DNA of 64,000 nt. It comes from Blasia pusilla (lineage: Eukaryota > Marchantiophyta > Marchantiopsida > Blasiales). Position 1 is the stretch's first letter. Every line of letters begins with the position of its first letter. This document shows, piece by piece, positions 59,935 to 64,000 of the stretch. Under the pieces are notes generated by a model. It was not told the DNA's origin and made no database searches. It saw nothing but the letters and a program-made list of their open reading frames with translations. Where the stretch lies: the NCBI GenBank assembly GCA_050084515.1, contig CM114273.1, forward strand, positions 2,356,001-2,420,000, in the 5' to 3' direction. Both the position numbers and the translations under genes were made by a program.

Positions 59935-62900
59935 TCCTCAAGACTCGACCGGACTACGGCGTATGGAGATCAACGTAGTCGGGACGACTTTACCTTACAA
60001 GATGCAGAGCTCGATGCTCGTGGCGTGTGCGAATTGAGCTGTCTGCATCACATTATCGAGACGTGATACACGAACGCTTCCATAATTATAATCCCAACAA
60101 ATCTTAGATCCCTGAGAAACGAACCTTCGCGGTGAATTTATGCGACAGCTACTAGAGTAGAAAATCCCCAGTGTCGGACCAGGCACTGGGCCATCGTTCC
60201 TGGGACATCGTGGGCTGAATTCCTGCAATGGCCTGATGGCCGACGACAGTTCAGGTCCGAATTAAGGCAGCCATCACAAAGGCTCCGCCCGGCAAGGCTG
60301 GTCATTAATATCACGGGGTATGGCTGGCTGCCAGTCCCCAGCTCGGCAATATCCTGAAATCGGAAAACGATGACCTTGATGGACTACCTACCTTAGTCGC
60401 ATCAAGTCCCTCCATTGAAAAACTTTAAGGAATGGTTTTCGATCATATAGAATTATGGTACTAGTAAGCGCGACTGGAGCGATTTCGACTAGCCTGGAGT
60501 AAGAAACAGATCTCACTCGTGAATCTTCACATCCGACCGGACCATTGTGCGGTAAAATGTCGGTCTGAATAAGACCAGGCTCAAGCGAACAAACAGAGAA
60601 CTAAGTGTAAGACCCGCATAAAATGGAAACGGCCGTTTGCATTGACTGTGCAGGACATTTCTAGGACCTCATGGCAAATCACGCGTGCATTTCACAAGCA
60701 GAATATGAAGCTGCGAAGCTCTTAGTTTGTCCTGGAAAAGGAGATTTCATACGGCATGGCAACCTCCACCGATGAGTGATAGGAATGCTCTACGACATGT
60801 TACAGCCAGCAAGACTATTCAAGCAAAGTCGTCATCCTCACTGACTTCCGCCTCCGAATTCTCAATTCCAGTCAGCGATACCTTCTTGCGTCTGCTCTCT
60901 GGGTCCAGATTGTTACAATTGCGTTTGCTAGGAGTGCAATTTACAGGGGCTAATTTAGGCTTTTGGCTTCTAAGTAAACTACCGGAACCTAAAGAACAAT
61001 TATTCACACGAGTACTACAAGGCTTAGGCAAACCGCTGCTGTTTTTCAATCTATTCTGAATTGTGCTACTCAGGCTAATGGGACGACCAAGTGTATCTGC
61101 ATCGGTCACACTCCGGGAGAGTTTCGAACCTGCTCTCGTTTGGAGATGATCACCACGCACACCAACTCCCAACGCGCCGCCAATTTTCTCCGAACTTGGT
61201 GCGGGAACGGCAGCCGAAGTTGACTCCACCGGAGCCAGCTTCCCATCGACTTGACAAGTGAAAGTGAAAGACACCTGCAGCGATTGAAGTTGGTTGCATA
61301 CTGTCAAGACAACGCCGTAGTCACAACTTGATCTACTCCGTATCAAACCGTCGCTCGTCACTCACAAAATTCTGCTCTAAAATGGACACACTGCTCAAAT
61401 ACCTGGTCTCGTGCGGCGAGCTGGAGCAGAGCATCTGGTATCGTGGACGGATCCGAGTGATGAGCCCAACTTTTGAGGTCTTCTTCCAAGGGTGTCCCTA
61501 TCTGATTCACATACACATACAGGGACAAAATAGCCTAAGCCCAGTAATTATTACAAATTTGAAATACTCTATGGTTGCAGTGCGCGCAGAACTGTGGACA
61601 CCAGACTAAACGTATTTGTCAAGATAGACCCGGACCTGTCTTTCCCAAGGTCGCTGCTTTTCGAGGCAGCCGGCAATTTCCGCAAAACGCCCAATGTCTA
61701 CATAAGGAACATTCGGCTTCGAACTTTCTAAGGATCTTGCTGGGTCGGCCATCTCCCCCGCTTCACTTGCACAATAATCTGCTGTAAAGCATTCTCCTTC
61801 CACCCCACACCGTTTGCAGGCTAACGTCTCGTGGGTATCCGACCTGTATACACACTCTCAGCTCACTAAATTACATGCACAAGCACAGAGTTCTGGGCAT
61901 CTGATCATTGATGGTTAATGAAACATGGAGTCAAACAACCGTGCATTGAGTACCTTGTATTTTCTCGTAAAGTAAAGAGATTTCTCAATTCTTCAGTCGA
62001 GATGTCGTTCACCTGGAAACATCACAACCCGACAGAAACTCGTCAATCTTTTGGTACAAACGATGCGACAGTCAACATGAAAATTCTTTTCAATTATCTT
62101 CATCGACATGCTCAAGTCGGACAGAAGATAAAGCAGTTGCTACAAACCTGTGCCTTCCCATCCGTATTCTGTTCCTTGTCGACCACCTTTTGAAGTCCTT
62201 CTTTGGATAGTTGTCGCTGGTAAACCTATAAAACTGGTCATTAGAATTCATGTTCAACCACAACACGTCGATCATTTTGTGGTAGTTAATTCACAGTTGG
62301 CCGGTAGAAATCCACTGATGTGAACACTTGAAAATCTTAGACAAGCAGCCATACCCACCTTCTCTTCTATCGTTCCGGCGGCCAGAAATCTGTAAATGAA
62401 CACTCTTTTCTTTTGTCCGTCTCGCCAAACCCGAGCAGCTGCCTGTAAGTACAGATAAGGAACGTAAGTGAACTTGAGGTCATGAGACGATTCAGGCATA
62501 CCACCAAAAATTTTCTACTCTCTGATGAGCACCAACGTCAGAGGCCAGACGCATCGGAGAACAGATTGGTCCAATACATCCTCTACGAGTAGGATTCACG
62601 GAGACTTCTTTACGAAAGAAGCGCCGAAGGTTCCGAAGAACTTTCCAATTTCAGCGAAAAAATGTCGGATTTTAGTCGCGTGTCAAACCTGCTTGTCAGT
62701 AGCAGGGTTCCAGTCAGGGTCGAATAACACAAGACGGTTGCCTCCGATCAGATTCAAGCCGCAACCACCAGCTTTGCTACTCAGCAAAAACGCGAACTCA
62801 TTCTGCAATTATACGTCTCATCTCAGAACTTATAGTGGAACCGTGACATTTGAAACCTTCATTTCTAGCCGTAACTTACATCTAATTCACAGTTTCACTC

Positions 62901-64000
62901 GCTAGGAGCTAGGTAGGACGAAACTATGTACATCCTCTTCGCAACACGGGGATAGAAATTGAAACTTAATGCATCCATTATTTGCAATGGATATGCCAGC
63001 ACCTGGGCAGCATCGTTGAATCTTTTAACCAATTTTTGTCTTTTGCTGATGGAGGTCGTTCCATCGAGTCTGACATAAGGATACTGTTGCTCCCTGCAGA
63101 TTTGTACAAAGAGATCCAGAGTCTGCGAATAAACGGAGGGCACCGGTAAGATGGGACTTCGCAAACCAACAATTTTCCAAACAGATACAACTGTTGGGGT
63201 TCAGCAACTTACGCTAAATCGTTGTGGACGAGTGCAAGGCAGAAGGTATCTTCCAAGTGTTTCAAGCATAATTTGTTCATAGCGACCAAAAATCACGATT
63301 GTATACATTGCCCTGATATTGTTGCGTTTAGGAATCTAAACTAGTGCGGCTTGATTATCATTTTCACATGAACAAGGTTTAATAACCTTTACCCAAATCT
63401 TCCACTTGCAGCAGAAATATTTCATACGTGAAAACAAATTCGCATGACTCCATGGTGAATTGTTGCTGTCAGTATGCCATGCACTTCACAGAACTTCGCA
63501 TGGAGGTCAGATAGATTAGTCAATCATGCTGACTGCTCACCTGCGTGTAATTGGAGACCAGCACAATTCTGTCATCGGTCGTTTGACGAATGTTCGCCAG
63601 CAAACGAGATAACACAGCCATCTTCCCTGACAACTCGATCCAGCTTCCATCAACCGCTGCCGACATTCCCATCCTTCATCCATTCACGGATTCATCGTCA
63701 GCTATGCATTCTACAGAACCCGTCCCAGCGGTTGAAAACTTAAATCTACATCTCTTCGTAACAATTTGGAAGAAGTCTTCCCATAACGAGTCGAAATACC
63801 TTCCCGAATTTCCTGAAAACATCCCTTGAGGGAAGTACTTCATACAGTCTTCAAAACCTGCCGCTTGTGAACCACCGGCGCGTAAAGTGTCGTAGATGAG
63901 CTGCATTATTCAGTATATTTGGTTGTTTTTAATAAGATTTGAAACGATTAGACAACTCCAGCCTCAGAAATGTGTGCATCTATAATGGTAGATCATTTTC
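59935..64000. repeat. Segmental duplication, right copy (pairs with 30835-35480)
   Basis: Same-orientation homologue of the left copy. It holds the intact RAD54 3' exons and about 0.9 kb of DNA beyond the gene's stop codon. It lacks the hairpins and the 185-bp internal duplication of the left copy and continues past the window. Confidence 0.88.
60819..63900 (-). CDS. RAD54: RAD54-type SNF2 DNA translocase, 3' ten exons (5' part off window)
   Basis: Nuclear ATP-driven translocase that assists RAD51 in homologous recombination. Exons: 63900-63800, 63673-63541, 63122-63003, 62802-62689, 62442-62359, 62225-62148, 62012-61954, 61843-61636, 61501-61403, 61274-60819 (stop TGA 60821-60819). All introns have GT and AG ends and compatible phases, giving 483 codons plus stop. 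The first exon starts LIYDT, which in RAD54 follows HPK. Then come the RAD54 block around [13 protein letters not shown]...[33 protein letters not shown], motif V in [23 protein letters not shown], motif [43 protein letters not shown] and a late [14 protein letters not shown] block. It ends EDDDFA, like the DDDF ending of plant RAD54. No breaks seen, so it is probably the functional copy. Confidence 0.95.

Overview
This is nuclear DNA of a plant. It carries intron-containing genes with plant-type proteins (a mitochondrial calcium uniporter and a RAD54-type SNF2 recombinase helper), a Ty3/gypsy LTR retrotransposon, a decayed Helitron, hAT-like transposase remains and long AT-rich, gene-poor stretches. 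The retrotransposon carries a DNMT3-like cytosine methyltransferase, a family I associate with streptophyte algae, seed-free plants and gymnosperms rather than flowering plants. That is a hint about lineage, not proof, and I cannot name the species.

Layout. 1-1173: decayed hAT-like transposase (minus), cut by the window edge. 1.7-6 kb: minisatellites and AT-rich DNA. 8880-10099 (minus): intact two-exon mitochondrial calcium uniporter gene, with a 26-bp triplicate just past its stop codon. 11.3-28.6 kb: AT-rich DNA with no convincing gene, two inverted MITE-like copies, a 175-bp direct repeat and a 7-copy tandem array of roughly 120-135 bp units. 28.6-31 kb: GC-richer DNA without a recognised gene. 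31808-37891 (minus): a RAD54 pseudogene with frameshifts, stops, lost splice sites and a missing or unrecognisable ATPase lobe. 39896-50098 (minus): a 10.2-kb Ty3/gypsy element. About 50.1-59 kb: a decayed Helitron-type Rep-helicase region (plus) and a small coiled-coil ORF. 59.9-64 kb (minus): the intact 3' part (ten exons) of a second RAD54 gene, continuing beyond the right edge. The two RAD54 copies lie in a direct segmental duplication about 29 kb apart, with the LTR element and the Helitron between them.

The outstanding feature is the retrotransposon. Its Pol region reads protease, C5 cytosine methyltransferase, reverse transcriptase, RNase H, integrase and a C-terminal PHD finger. The methyltransferase has non-permuted DNMT3-like motifs I, IV, VI, VIII and X, and its larger part is in the same reading frame as the reverse transcriptase. 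A DNA-methylation writer and a likely histone-reading module are thus built into one selfish element. This copy is dead (several stops and frameshifts), and its two LTRs differ mostly by C/T and A/G transitions, as expected for old methylated DNA.

A second theme is short, near-perfect inverted repeats with tiny loops. They cluster in and around the RAD54 pseudogene, and one cuts the Helitron helicase exactly at its Walker A motif. They look like template-switch (fold-back) mutations or assembly artefacts.
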